From Xanthomonas sp. Leaf148 (GTDB lineage Bacteria; Pseudomonadota; Gammaproteobacteria; Xanthomonadales; Xanthomonadaceae): a stretch of DNA of 60,301 nt. Within the stretch, counting starts at the first letter, position 1. Every line of letters starts with the position of its first letter. A model generated the notes under the pieces. The model was not told the origin of the DNA and searched no databases. It was given only the letters and a program-made list of their open reading frames with translations. The position numbers were made by a program, and so were the translations under genes. Shown in pieces: positions 31,620 to 41,702 of this stretch. Location of the stretch: the NCBI RefSeq assembly GCF_001423585.1, contig NZ_LMOP01000001.1, positions 931,116-991,416 of the forward strand, in the 5' to 3' direction.

Positions 31620-31811
31620 TTAGTGCGTAGCTCTATGCACGGTGTCTCGCGATGCACGCAAGCGCCCGGCGTGCGCCGCCAGCAAATCGCTACGCGTGAT
31701 GATGCCGATGACGCGCAGCGTTTGTGGCGTGTCTCTGACAACCAAGCGCCCGACGTCGGCGCCGGCCATGTGATCGGCTGCTTCGCGTAGCGGATGCTGT
31801 TCGCCCATGAC
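31620..31811 (-). pseudogene. CBS-domain remnant
   Basis: The 3' end of a minus-strand frame encodes half a CBS domain: HPLREAADHMAGADVGRL, then VIGIITRSDLLAAHAGRL, and stops at 31620. Upstream of 31811 the frame loses any CBS or channel similarity. This looks like the C-terminal leftover of a larger CBS protein, possibly a ClC-type chloride channel, since such channels in related bacteria end in CBS domains. A free-standing 62-residue protein from the ATG at 31808 cannot be excluded. Confidence 0.45.
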
Positions 31812-32057
31812 AACCGCCGCGCCGCACGTGCGCGATTGCAGCAGGGATGCGATCGCCATCGATGCGGCAACAGCGTCAGTACACGCGGCCGTGTCGTCTC
31901 GCACGAAAACGTTTTTCCACATTGCGCAGTGCGCTACACGTCGCGCTACAGGTCGCAATACGCCCAGCCTTACATCGCGTTGCCGTTGATCCCATGGCAG
32001 CACAGCTGGCCGCCCAACCCGGCTAAGCTTGCATCCCCTAGTCCTCCCTGGATGCAC

Positions 32058-32672
32058 ATGAAGCTCTACACCAAGCCCGGCGCCTGTTCACTTGCAGACC
32101 ACATTGTGCTGCGTTGGTCCGGGCTGCCGTTCGACCTGGTCGTGGTCGATGCAGCCACCATGAAGTCGCCCGAGTATCTGCAGCTCAATCCCGCAGGCGC
32201 CGTGCCTTTGCTGGTAGTCGATGATTGGGCGTTGACCCAGAACGCGGCCATCCTGAATTACATCGCCGATGTTGCGCCGCTCACCAGCCTGGGCGGTGAC
32301 GGCAGTGCGCGTAGCCGCGCCGAAATCAATCGCTGGATCGCCTTTTCGAATGCCGATGTGCATCCGACCTTCAAGCCGATCTTCGGCAGCACCGCGTATC
32401 TGCAGGAAGAGGCATTGATCGCGCGCAGTCACGACGACGCACGCAACAAGTTGCGCGCGCTCTACACGCGCGTCGATGCGCATCTGCAGGGCCGCGAGTG
32501 GTTGGCCGGCGACAGCCATACCGGCGCCGATGCCTATCTGTTCGTGACCTTGCGTTGGGCCAATAAGGCAGGCGTGGACCTCAGCGGCCTGACCGCACTG
32601 GATGCGTTCTTCAAGCGCATGCAGGCCGATGCGGATGTGCAGGCCGCACTGAACGCCGAAGGCCTGTCGTAA
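32058..32672 (+). CDS. Glutathione S-transferase
   Basis: A 204-residue GST, beta-class type. The thioredoxin-fold half begins MKLYTKPGACSLADHIVL with the Cys/Ser region of bacterial GSTs, includes NPAGAVPLLVVDDW and the gamma-glutamyl site TQNAAILNYIAD; the helical half follows. ATG at 32058 is chosen for the MKLY start; ATG at 32052 would add two residues. It stands alone. Detoxification by glutathione conjugation or peroxide reduction is likely. Confidence 0.9.
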   Translation: MKLYTKPGACSLADHIVLRWSGLPFDLVVVDAATMKSPEYLQLNPAGAVPLLVVDDWALTQNAAILNYIADVAPLTSLGGDGSARSRAEINRWIAFSNADVHPTFKPIFGSTAYLQEEALIARSHDDARNKLRALYTRVDAHLQGREWLAGDSHTGADAYLFVTLRWANKAGVDLSGLTALDAFFKRMQADADVQAALNAEGLS

Positions 32673-32818
32673 TCGGCACTGTGGTGTAACGGGTGACGTG
32701 ATGCCACATCACACGATAAGGCAGCCCATCGCAGCGCGTGCAGATCATCGCGCTGTGTCGCCCGCAGACCATCGCAGCAGATCGAACTCCGCATGCACGT
32801 TCATCGCCTGCATGCAGA

Positions 32819-32846
32819 CAAAAAAACGCCGGGCAGTGCCCGGCGC
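32819..32846 (-). terminator. Terminator of mdh
   Basis: On the minus strand a GCCGGGCA/TGCCCGGC stem is followed by a run of seven T, 26 bp after the mdh stop. Confidence 0.85.
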
Positions 32847-32872
32847 TCTTGTAGCAACTACAGCTGCGAACC

Positions 32873-33874
<1,002 letters not shown>

Positions 33875-33941
33875 CTAAAAAGCGTTGGTGGGGGTCGCGC
33901 GCTGGCGTGGCGCAAGGCCTGGCGGCGCGCTTTGACAAGCA

Positions 33942-33964
33942 AACGGCCGCACATGGCGGCCGTT
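33942..33964 (-). terminator. Hairpin after ppiB
   Basis: AACGGCCGC and GCGGCCGTT flank five bases, 14 bp after the ppiB stop on the minus strand. The T-run is short, so termination may be partial. Confidence 0.55.
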
Positions 33965-33977
33965 CGATGGGGTGCGA

Positions 33978-34472
33978 TCAGGCGGCGAGGATCTTGTTCC
34001 ACTCCGCAACGCGGTCGGCCTTGGCGGCCAGCACGGCGTCGGTGTCGCCTTCGATGGTGAGCGTGTTGATGGTGTCGCCCTGGGCAACGCTATCCACCAC
34101 GTCCAGGCCCTGGGTAACCTTGCCGAACACGGTGTGCTTGCCGTCCAGCCACGGGGTGGCGGTGTGGGTGATGAAAAACTGGCTGCCGTTGGTGTTCGGG
34201 CCGGCATTGGCCATGGACAGCACGCCGCGCTCGTGGCCGACGCCATTGTTGGTTTCGTCTTCGAAGCGATAGCCCGGGCCGCCGCGGCCGGAACCTTCCG
34301 GGCAACCGCCCTGGACCATGAAGTCGGCGATGACGCGGTGGAAGCTCAGGCCGTTGTAGAAGCCGCGCTTGGCCAGGTTGACGAAGTTGGCGACGGTGAG
34401 CGGCGCCTTCTCCGGGTACAGCTCAACAACGATCGGGCCGCGGGACGTGTCGAAAGTGGCGATCAGGGACAT
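33978..34472 (-). CDS. ppiB: Peptidyl-prolyl isomerase, cyclophilin type
   Basis: A 164-residue cytoplasmic cyclophilin that speeds proline isomerisation in protein folding. The fold core [19 protein letters not shown], with catalytic Arg, and the motif [10 protein letters not shown] are intact. No signal peptide, so PpiB rather than the periplasmic PpiA. AAGGA precedes the ATG at 34472. Divergent from typA. Confidence 0.93.
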   Translation of the reverse strand: MSLIATFDTSRGPIVVELYPEKAPLTVANFVNLAKRGFYNGLSFHRVIADFMVQGGCPEGSGRGGPGYRFEDETNNGVGHERGVLSMANAGPNTNGSQFFITHTATPWLDGKHTVFGKVTQGLDVVDSVAQGDTINTLTIEGDTDAVLAAKADRVAEWNKILAA

Positions 34473-34659
34473 GGAAATCCTTGCAGGTTCTGGGGTGATC
34501 AACAGCCCATTAGGATACACCCGGGCGCGTGGACGACCGCGCGGTTACGACCATGGTCCAAGGCCGTCGCCGGGCCTGGATCCGCCCGCCGTCACGCTGC
34601 CTGAATGGGGGATCTGAATTGCCTTCAGCTAATCCGCAACGGCAGCGCAACGAAACCGC

Positions 34660-34665
34660 TATAAT
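34660..34665 (+). promoter_or_regulatory. Candidate typA -10 element
   Basis: TATAAT lies 50 bp before the typA start in the intergenic region shared with ppiB. The -35 region is poor. Confidence 0.45.
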
Positions 34666-34715
34666 ATTCGGCTTACCTCATCTCAAGACTGGCGCCAGAC
34701 AGGGGCCCTTTCCGC

Positions 34716-36545
34716 ATGTCCATTGAAAAACTCCGCAATATCGCCATCGTCGCGCACGTCGACCATGGCAAGACCACCCTCGTCGACTGCCTGCTGAAGC
34801 AGTCCGGCACCCTGTCCGAACGCACCGTCTTGGCTGAGCGTGTGATGGACAGCAACGATCAGGAAAAGGAACGTGGCATCACGATCCTGGCCAAGAACAC
34901 GGCCATCACCTGGCAGGGCAACCGCATCAACATCGTCGACACCCCGGGACACGCCGACTTCGGTGGCGAAGTCGAGCGCGTGCTGTCGATGGTGGACTCG
35001 GTGCTGATCCTGGTCGACGCGATGGACGGCCCGATGCCGCAGACGCGCTTCGTGACCCAGAAGGCCTTCGCGATGGGCTTCAAGCCGATCGTGGTGGTCA
35101 ACAAGATCGACCGTCCCGGCGCACGTCCGGACTGGGTGATCGACCAAGTGTTCGACCTGTTCGACAAGCTCGGCGCAACCGACGAGCAGCTGGACTTCCC
35201 GATCGTCTACACCTCCGCATTGAACGGCTACGCCAGCCTGGATTCGGACGTGCGCGACGGCGACATGACCCCGCTGTACGAAGCGATCATGCAGCACGTG
35301 TCGGCACCGGACGTTGATCCGGACGGCCCGTTCCAGATGCGCATCAGCCAGCTGGATTACAACAATTTCGTCGGTGTGATCGGCATCGGCCGCATCCAGC
35401 GCGGCGTGTTGAAGAAGAACATGCCGGTCAGCGTGATCGACCGCGAAGGCAAGAAGCGTCAGGGCAAGGTGCTGCAGGTATTGGGCTTCCTCGGCCTGGA
35501 GCGTATCGAGCAGGACACCGCCGAGGCCGGCGACATCGTCGCCATCTCCGGCGTGGCCGAGCTGACCATCTCCGATACCGTGTGTGCGCTCGACGCCCCG
35601 GAAGGCCTGCCGCCGCTGACCGTGGACGAGCCGACCATCTCGATGACCTTCCAGGTCAACAACTCGCCGTTCGCCGGCAACAAGGACCTGTCCGGTGGCA
35701 AGTTCCTGACCAGCCGCCAGCTGCGCGATCGTCTGGACCGCGAGCAGGTGCACAACGTGGCACTGAAGGTCGAGGAAGGTTCCGACGCCGACAAGTTCCT
35801 GGTCTCCGGCCGTGGCGAACTGCATCTGTCGGTGCTGATCGAAAACATGCGTCGTGAAGGCTACGAACTGGCCGTGTCGCGTCCGGAAGTGATCATCAAG
35901 GAGATCGACGGCAAGCAGATGGAGCCGATCGAACAGCTCGTGGTGGACATCGAAGAACAGCACCAGGGCGGCGTGATGGAAAAGCTGGGCAGCCGCAAGG
36001 GCCAGCTGAAGAACATGGAATCGGACGGCAAGGGCCGCGTGCGTCTGGATTACATGATCCCGGCGCGTGGCTTGATCGGCTTCCAGAACGAGTTCCGCAC
36101 CCTGACCCAGGGCTCGGGCCTGCTGTTCCACGTGTTCGACCATTACGGCCCGAAGGAACAGGGCGCCATCGCCAAGCGCCAGAACGGCGTGATGATTGCC
36201 AACGCACCGGGCGCCACTCCGGCCTATGCGCTGGGGCCGTTGGAAGAGCGTGGCCGTCTGTTCGCCGCTGAAGGCGACAACGTGTACGAAGGTCAGCTGA
36301 TCGGTATCCACTCCAAGGACAACGATCTGACCGTCAACGCGATCAAGACCAAGCCGCTGACCAACATGCGTGCTTCGGGCAAGGACGATGCGATCAAGCT
36401 GACCCCGGCGATCAAGTACACGCTGGAGCAGGCACTGGACTTCATCGAGGACGACGAGCTGGTCGAAGTCACCCCGAAGGAAATCCGTCTGCGCAAGAAG
36501 GGTTTGACCGAAAGCGACCGTAAGCGCTCTGGCCGTTCGGGCTGA
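34716..36545 (+). CDS. typA: Ribosome-binding GTPase TypA/BipA
   Basis: A 609-residue translational GTPase related to EF-G that helps 50S assembly and stress adaptation. G1 is [13 protein letters not shown]3 is [13 protein letters not shown]4 is [12 protein letters not shown]. Domain II, two EF-G-like domains and the BipA-specific C-terminus, closing near [16 protein letters not shown], follow. Length is normal. The DUF2127 gene begins 21 bp later. Confidence 0.97.
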   Translation: MSIEKLRNIAIVAHVDHGKTTLVDCLLKQSGTLSERTVLAERVMDSNDQEKERGITILAKNTAITWQGNRINIVDTPGHADFGGEVERVLSMVDSVLILVDAMDGPMPQTRFVTQKAFAMGFKPIVVVNKIDRPGARPDWVIDQVFDLFDKLGATDEQLDFPIVYTSALNGYASLDSDVRDGDMTPLYEAIMQHVSAPDVDPDGPFQMRISQLDYNNFVGVIGIGRIQRGVLKKNMPVSVIDREGKKRQGKVLQVLGFLGLERIEQDTAEAGDIVAISGVAELTISDTVCALDAPEGLPPLTVDEPTISMTFQVNNSPFAGNKDLSGGKFLTSRQLRDRLDREQVHNVALKVEEGSDADKFLVSGRGELHLSVLIENMRREGYELAVSRPEVIIKEIDGKQMEPIEQLVVDIEEQHQGGVMEKLGSRKGQLKNMESDGKGRVRLDYMIPARGLIGFQNEFRTLTQGSGLLFHVFDHYGPKEQGAIAKRQNGVMIANAPGATPAYALGPLEERGRLFAAEGDNVYEGQLIGIHSKDNDLTVNAIKTKPLTNMRASGKDDAIKLTPAIKYTLEQALDFIEDDELVEVTPKEIRLRKKGLTESDRKRSGRSG

Positions 36546-36566
36546 GTTACTGACTAAGCCACAGTC

Positions 36567-37037
36567 GTGAGCAACAAGCCTTACAGCCCGGATCCGCGCG
36601 CGCATCCGGGCCTCCACGCGATCGCCTTGCTAGAGGCGGTCAAGGGCGGGCTTGCGCTATTGGCGGCGACGGGCCTGGAAATTCTGGGCCCGCTCCCGCT
36701 GCAACATGCGGTCAGTACGCTGATTCGCCGCTTCAATCTGGATCCGGACCACGGCGCATTGCCGTCGTTACTCAAGACCATCAGCCCCGATGCGGTGCAT
36801 CTGGCGGCCGCCGCAATGCTGGCCTACGGCCTGCTGCACGTGGTGGAAGCCTGGGGTCTGTGGCGTGCCAAGGCCTGGGCCTCGGTACTGGGCTGCCTGT
36901 CGGCGGCCATCTATCTGCCCTTCGATATCTACGCCATCGTCCGCCATCCTGGCTGGACCGCTTGGGCCGTGCTGGCGATCAACCTGATCGTGGTCGGCGT
37001 ACTGGCACGCGATCTGGTCAAGCGCCGACGTCGCTGA
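36567..37037 (+). CDS. DUF2127 membrane protein
   Basis: A 156-residue integral membrane protein of the DUF2127 family with about four spans (AIALLEAVKGGLALLAATG, a span near residues 80-98, AWASVLGCLSAAIYLPFDI, and VLAINLIVVGVLARDL) and a basic tail KRRRR. Function unknown. GTG start at 36567, 21 bp after typA, so probably co-transcribed with it. Confidence 0.8.
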   Translation: MSNKPYSPDPRAHPGLHAIALLEAVKGGLALLAATGLEILGPLPLQHAVSTLIRRFNLDPDHGALPSLLKTISPDAVHLAAAAMLAYGLLHVVEAWGLWRAKAWASVLGCLSAAIYLPFDIYAIVRHPGWTAWAVLAINLIVVGVLARDLVKRRRR

Positions 37038-37126
37038 CCCTGCCTGCCCGTCCACGGGCGCGCAATCACGTTGTCACCCCGACGCAGCGACGTTAGCCTG
37101 CGGAAGGTCCCCCGCGGAAAACCACC

Positions 37127-38755
37127 ATGCGCTTCACCACCCTGTCTTTTGCGCTGCTGCTGGCGTTGTGCGGCTGTGCGCATGCCGATGACACGATGCG
37201 TCCGGCAACCGACGCCGCTTCGGCTGCCAAACCGCTCGACCTGATCGATGCCGACGTCGCCGGCCTGCAAGCGCGCATGGCCCGGGGCGACACCACCAGC
37301 CTGGCACTGACACGCGCTTATCTGCAGCGCATCGACACCATCGACCGCGCCGGCCCCACGCTCAACGCCGTGATCGAGCGCAATGCGCAGGCCGAAACGG
37401 ACGCCCACACCCTGGACGCAGAACGCGCCGCCGGCCGCGTGCGCGGACCGCTGCATGGCATCCCGGTGCTGCTCAAGGACAACATCGACGCGCTGCCGAT
37501 GGTCAACAGTGCCGGCTCGCTGGCGCTGGCCGAGTTTCGCCCCAACCGCGATGCGTTTCTGGTGCAGCGCCTGCGCGCGGCCGGCGCGGTAATCCTGGGC
37601 AAAACGAATCTGAGCGAATGGGCCAACTTCCGTTCCACCCAATCCAGCTCCGGCTGGAGCGCCCGCGGCGGGCTGACCCGCAATCCCTATGCGCTGGATC
37701 GCAATCCGTGCGGCTCCAGCGCCGGCACCGGCGCAGCGATCGCTGCCAGTCTGGCCACGGTAGGCATCGGCACCGAAACCGACGGCAGCATCACCTGCCC
37801 GGCTGCGGTCAATGGCCTGGTCGGGCTCAAACCCACCGTCGGCCTGGTCAGCCGCGACGGCATCATTCCGATCTCGGCCAGCCAGGACACCGCCGGCCCG
37901 ATGACCCGCAGCGTCGCTGACGCTGCCGCGTTGCTGCAGGCGATCGCCGCGCCCGATCCGCAGGACCCGGCCACACGCCATGCGCCGTCGTCCACACCGA
38001 ACTATCTCGCCCACCTCAAGCCCGATGGCCTGCGCGGCGCGCGTCTGGGCCTGCTGCGCAATCCACTGCGCGAGGATCCCGCGATCGCCGCCGCATTGGA
38101 TCGCGCCGTACAGACCTTACGCGCGGCCGGCGCCACGGTAGTTGAGACCGCCCTGGTCACGGATGGCAAATGGGATGCTGCTGAGCAGACGGTCTTACTG
38201 GTCGAATTCAAGGCCGGTTTGAATGCCTATCTGCGCAGCCACGCTGCGCCGATCAAAGATCTGGACGCGCTGATCGCCTTCAATCGCGCCAACGCGCAGC
38301 ACGAAATGCCCTACTTCGGACAGGAATTGTTCGAGCAGGCGCAGGCTGCGCCCGGCCTGGAGGACCCGGGCTATCTAAGCGCGCGCGCCAGCGCCAGGCG
38401 GCTCGCTGGCGAGCAAGGCATCGACGCAGCCCTGAAAGCCGACCGCCTGGACGCACTGATCGTGCCGACCACCGGCGCTGCCTGGGTCACCACGCTTGGC
38501 AAGGGCGACACCTTTCCCGGCGCCGGCTACGGCGCCGCGGCAGTGGCCGGGTATCCCAGCCTGAGCGTGCCGATGGGGCAGACCCAGGGTCTGCCGCTCG
38601 GATTGCTGTTCATGGGCACCGCCTGGAGCGAGCCGCGCCTGATCGAACTGGCCTACGCCTATGAGCAACGCAGCCACGCGCGATTTGCGCCCAGCTACGC
38701 GCCAAGCGCACCGCCTGCGACACCGGCCGCACCGCAGCCGAAGGCGCCCGACTGA
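37127..38755 (+). CDS. Amidase signature family protein, exported
   Basis: A 542-residue amidase with the Ser-cisSer-Lys triad: Lys in LLKDNID, Ser in NPCGSSAGTGAAIAASLA, and the nucleophile Ser in TETDGSITCP. The N-terminus MRFTTLSFALLLALCGCAHA is a signal peptide whose LCGC matches a lipobox, so it may be a lipoprotein. The tail is Ala/Pro-rich. Substrate cannot be inferred. Purified relatives include peptide amidases from Stenotrophomonas, which this architecture resembles. Confidence 0.9.
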   Translation: MRFTTLSFALLLALCGCAHADDTMRPATDAASAAKPLDLIDADVAGLQARMARGDTTSLALTRAYLQRIDTIDRAGPTLNAVIERNAQAETDAHTLDAERAAGRVRGPLHGIPVLLKDNIDALPMVNSAGSLALAEFRPNRDAFLVQRLRAAGAVILGKTNLSEWANFRSTQSSSGWSARGGLTRNPYALDRNPCGSSAGTGAAIAASLATVGIGTETDGSITCPAAVNGLVGLKPTVGLVSRDGIIPISASQDTAGPMTRSVADAAALLQAIAAPDPQDPATRHAPSSTPNYLAHLKPDGLRGARLGLLRNPLREDPAIAAALDRAVQTLRAAGATVVETALVTDGKWDAAEQTVLLVEFKAGLNAYLRSHAAPIKDLDALIAFNRANAQHEMPYFGQELFEQAQAAPGLEDPGYLSARASARRLAGEQGIDAALKADRLDALIVPTTGAAWVTTLGKGDTFPGAGYGAAAVAGYPSLSVPMGQTQGLPLGLLFMGTAWSEPRLIELAYAYEQRSHARFAPSYAPSAPPATPAAPQPKAPD

Positions 38756-38846
38756 CTGAGAATCTGCAAAGCAGCACTGGTCATCGATTGATGCGCATGC
38801 CGCACGCCGCACAACCGAATCTGCCGCAGCCTGTCGGCAGGCACAG

Positions 38847-39974
38847 CTAGATCGAGGCCGCAGGCTCGCCGTCTTCTGCACCTGGCGAACGCACGCTGTC
38901 CGGTACGATCGCTTCCTTCGCGCCTGATGACGGCTTTTCCTGCGTTGCAATTTCGGCGCGAATTCTGGGCAACGCATAGGCGTGCTCGCGGGTCAGAAAA
39001 TCGATCATGCGTTCGCGCACCAGACAACGCAGATCGAACGCATCGCCGGAGTTGCGCGCGCTCACCAGCAAACGCACCTGGATGGTGTTGTCGCTGGTGT
39101 CGGTGATCTGGGTGACGCAGACGCGCCCATCCCATAGCGGCTCGCTGTGGCAGATGCGCTCCAGTTCCGCGCGCACTGCCGCAATCGGCGTGCGGTAATC
39201 CAGCCACAGGAACGCGGTACCGAGCAGGTCCGCACTGGCGCGCGTCCAGTTCTGAAACGGGTTTTCGATGAACCAGGTCAACGGGACCACCATGCGCCGT
39301 TCGTCCCAGATCCGCACCACCACGTACGAGCTGCCGATCTCTTCGATACGGCCCCATTCGCCTTCCACGATCACCACGTCGTCCAGGCGGATCGGCTGAG
39401 TCAGCGCAATCTGCAAGCCGGCGATCAGGTTGCCGAACACCGGCTTGGCCGCAATACCGGCCACCAGCCCGATGATCCCCGCCGACGCCAGCAGCGTCTT
39501 GCCGATCTGGCGCACCTGCTCAAAACCGAGCAGCACCACCGAGATACCGAGCAGGATCACCGTGCCCATCACCACGCGACTCAAGACCCGTGTCTGGGTC
39601 TGGATACGCCGCGCGGTGAGATTGTCCGACACCTCGATCGGATTGCTGCGCAGGATCGCCATTTCGCCGGCGGCGACCGCACGCACCAACAACCAGGTGA
39701 CGCAGCCGACAATGCCGACATGCAACAAGTGCTGCACCGCGGCCAGCGCCTTGCCGGATAACGGCGTGGCCTCGGTGGCGATACCCAGAAACAGCAGCGG
39801 CAGAATAAAGGCCGCCGGCAGCGTGACCACGCGAATGATGCGTGCGCGACGGTAATCGCGGCCCTGCATGCGGCGAAACAGCCACAGCATCAGCGACCAG
39901 GTAACGACGCCCGCCAGCAGCGCGGCGCCCAGCGGGATTGCGTATTCGCGGATGACGTTCCAATCGGCAGTCAA
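38847..39974 (-). CDS. Mechanosensitive ion channel, MscS family
   Basis: A 375-residue channel-type protein. Four or five hydrophobic helices are followed by the pore-lining TM3-like segment ASAGIIGLVAGIAAKPVFG and the beta domain (PIRLDDVVIVEGEWGRIEEI). It should open on hypo-osmotic shock. The start is taken as TTG at 39974 because a full AGGAGG sits eight bases upstream; the nearest ATG at 40025 has no such site and adds 17 unlike residues. It converges with the amidase gene. Confidence 0.88.
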   Translation of the reverse strand: MTADWNVIREYAIPLGAALLAGVVTWSLMLWLFRRMQGRDYRRARIIRVVTLPAAFILPLLFLGIATEATPLSGKALAAVQHLLHVGIVGCVTWLLVRAVAAGEMAILRSNPIEVSDNLTARRIQTQTRVLSRVVMGTVILLGISVVLLGFEQVRQIGKTLLASAGIIGLVAGIAAKPVFGNLIAGLQIALTQPIRLDDVVIVEGEWGRIEEIGSSYVVVRIWDERRMVVPLTWFIENPFQNWTRASADLLGTAFLWLDYRTPIAAVRAELERICHSEPLWDGRVCVTQITDTSDNTIQVRLLVSARNSGDAFDLRCLVRERMIDFLTREHAYALPRIRAEIATQEKPSSGAKEAIVPDSVRSPGAEDGEPAASI

Positions 39975-40059
39975 ACCGTTCCTCCTGTGGGGGGAAAGAG
40001 GGATGGCTGCAAGAGCATGCCGCATGCGGCATGAGCATCACGTCATACGCACAGTGACT

Positions 40060-41457
40060 TCATGCGCCCAGCGGCTGCGATGCCACCTGTTGCTGCTTGC
40101 GCACGATCGCCATCGCGATTTCCAGCGACTGCTCGTAGTTCAAGCGCGGGTCCACGCTGGAGCGATACGCACGCTCCAGATCGCGCTCGGTCAACTCGCG
40201 CGCGCCGCCAGTGCATTCGGTGACATCTTCGCCGGTGAGTTCCAGATGCACGCCACCCAGCCGCGTGCCGGCCGCCGCATGCAGATCGAACGAAGTTTCC
40301 ACTTCGCTGCGAATATTGTCGAAACGCCTTGTTTTATAGCCATTTCCGGTGCTTTCGGTGTTGCCATGCATCGCATCGCAGACCCATAGCACGCGTCGGC
40401 CATCGCGTTTGACTGCATCCAGCAACGGCGGCAGTTTCTCGGCAATCTGCGTGGCACCCATGCGATGGATGAAACTCAGGCGGCCAGGTTCGTCTTCCGG
40501 ATTGAGCACATCGATCAGGCGCAGCAACTGATCCGGCTGCACCGACGGCCCCACCTTGATCGCGATCGGATTGCGCACGCCACGCAGATACTCCACGTGT
40601 GCGCCATCCAGCGCCGCGGTACGCATGCCAATCCACGGGTAGTGCGTGCTGAGATTGAACCAGCCCCACTGGCGCGGCACCTGCCGGGTCAGGCCTTCTT
40701 CGTACGGCAGCAACAATGCTTCGTGCGATGTGTAAAAGTCGATGCGATTGAGGTTGTACACCTCCGATCCGGACAGGGTTTCCATGAAGCGCACCGCATC
40801 GCCGATCGACGCCACCATCTTCTGGTAGTCCGCCGCCAGCGGCGAATAGCCCACCCAATCCAGATTCCAGTATTCGGGGTGATGCAGGTCGGCGAAGCCG
40901 CCATCGATCAACGCGCGCACGAAGTTCATCGTCATCGCCGAACGCGAGTGCGCGGTAATCATGCGGCGCGGGTCAGGCACACGCGCCGCCTCGGTGAAGG
41001 CCGGCGCATTGATCACATCGCCGCGGTAGCTGGGCAAGGTCACGCCATCGCGCGTTTCGGTATCGGCCGATCGCGGCTTGGCGTACTGCCCGGCAAAGCG
41101 CCCTACCCGCACCACCGGCAGGTGCAGGCCATGCACCAGCACCAGGCTCATTTGCAGCAGCACTTTCAGCCGATTGGAGATCGTGCCCGACTCGCAATCG
41201 CTGAAGTTCTCCGCGCAATCGCCGCCCTGCAGCAGGAAGCGCTTGCCCTCCTGCGCTTCTGCCAGCTGGCGCTTGAGCGCGAAGATCTCCCAGGAGGTCA
41301 CCAACGGTGGCAACTGCCCCAACTCGTCCATGGCGCTCTGCAGTGCGGCTTGATCCGGATACACCGGCAGCTGCAGCGCGGGTTTGCCACGCCAGCTACC
41401 GGGCGCCCACGCCGAGGCAGCGGAATCGGAAACGGGAGAAGGGGAGGAAAGATTCAT
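40060..41457 (-). CDS. aroG: Class II DAHP synthase
   Basis: A 465-residue 3-deoxy-D-arabino-heptulosonate-7-phosphate synthase, plant/Streptomyces type (class II), the first shikimate-pathway step joining PEP and erythrose-4-phosphate. Motifs include LLQGGDCAENF with the metal-binding Cys, RVGRFAGQYAKPRS, and WVCDAMHGNTES. Complete. Start at ATG 41457 (MNLSSPSP), preceded by GGGGAGGAAAG; upstream codons show no similarity. The symbol is by function, as naming of class II enzymes varies. Confidence 0.95.
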   Translation of the reverse strand: MNLSSPSPVSDSAASAWAPGSWRGKPALQLPVYPDQAALQSAMDELGQLPPLVTSWEIFALKRQLAEAQEGKRFLLQGGDCAENFSDCESGTISNRLKVLLQMSLVLVHGLHLPVVRVGRFAGQYAKPRSADTETRDGVTLPSYRGDVINAPAFTEAARVPDPRRMITAHSRSAMTMNFVRALIDGGFADLHHPEYWNLDWVGYSPLAADYQKMVASIGDAVRFMETLSGSEVYNLNRIDFYTSHEALLLPYEEGLTRQVPRQWGWFNLSTHYPWIGMRTAALDGAHVEYLRGVRNPIAIKVGPSVQPDQLLRLIDVLNPEDEPGRLSFIHRMGATQIAEKLPPLLDAVKRDGRRVLWVCDAMHGNTESTGNGYKTRRFDNIRSEVETSFDLHAAAGTRLGGVHLELTGEDVTECTGGARELTERDLERAYRSSVDPRLNYEQSLEIAMAIVRKQQQVASQPLGA

Positions 41458-41702
41458 GGCAACAGCACTCCTGGACAGCCTGCGATGGTGGCAGAGCCGG
41501 CGCGTCCCGCAAAGCGCTCTGCACCGATGCCGCCCAGGGACGAAAGCACTGTTGGCGCGGCAACGCCTGCCAAGCGGTCGCGAGCGACTGAACCGCAAGC
41601 AAAGCCATCGGCCCAGGCATGACTTTCGGCCTACGCTAGCGCCCGCCCGTAAGCAGAATGTTAAGAGGTAACACCCTCCTCCCTAGCCGTCCTGCGACCG
41701 CC

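Noticed and set aside
34683..36617. Long open frame antisense to typA
   Set aside because: High-G/C shadow frame with no family similarity; typA is unmistakable on the other strand.
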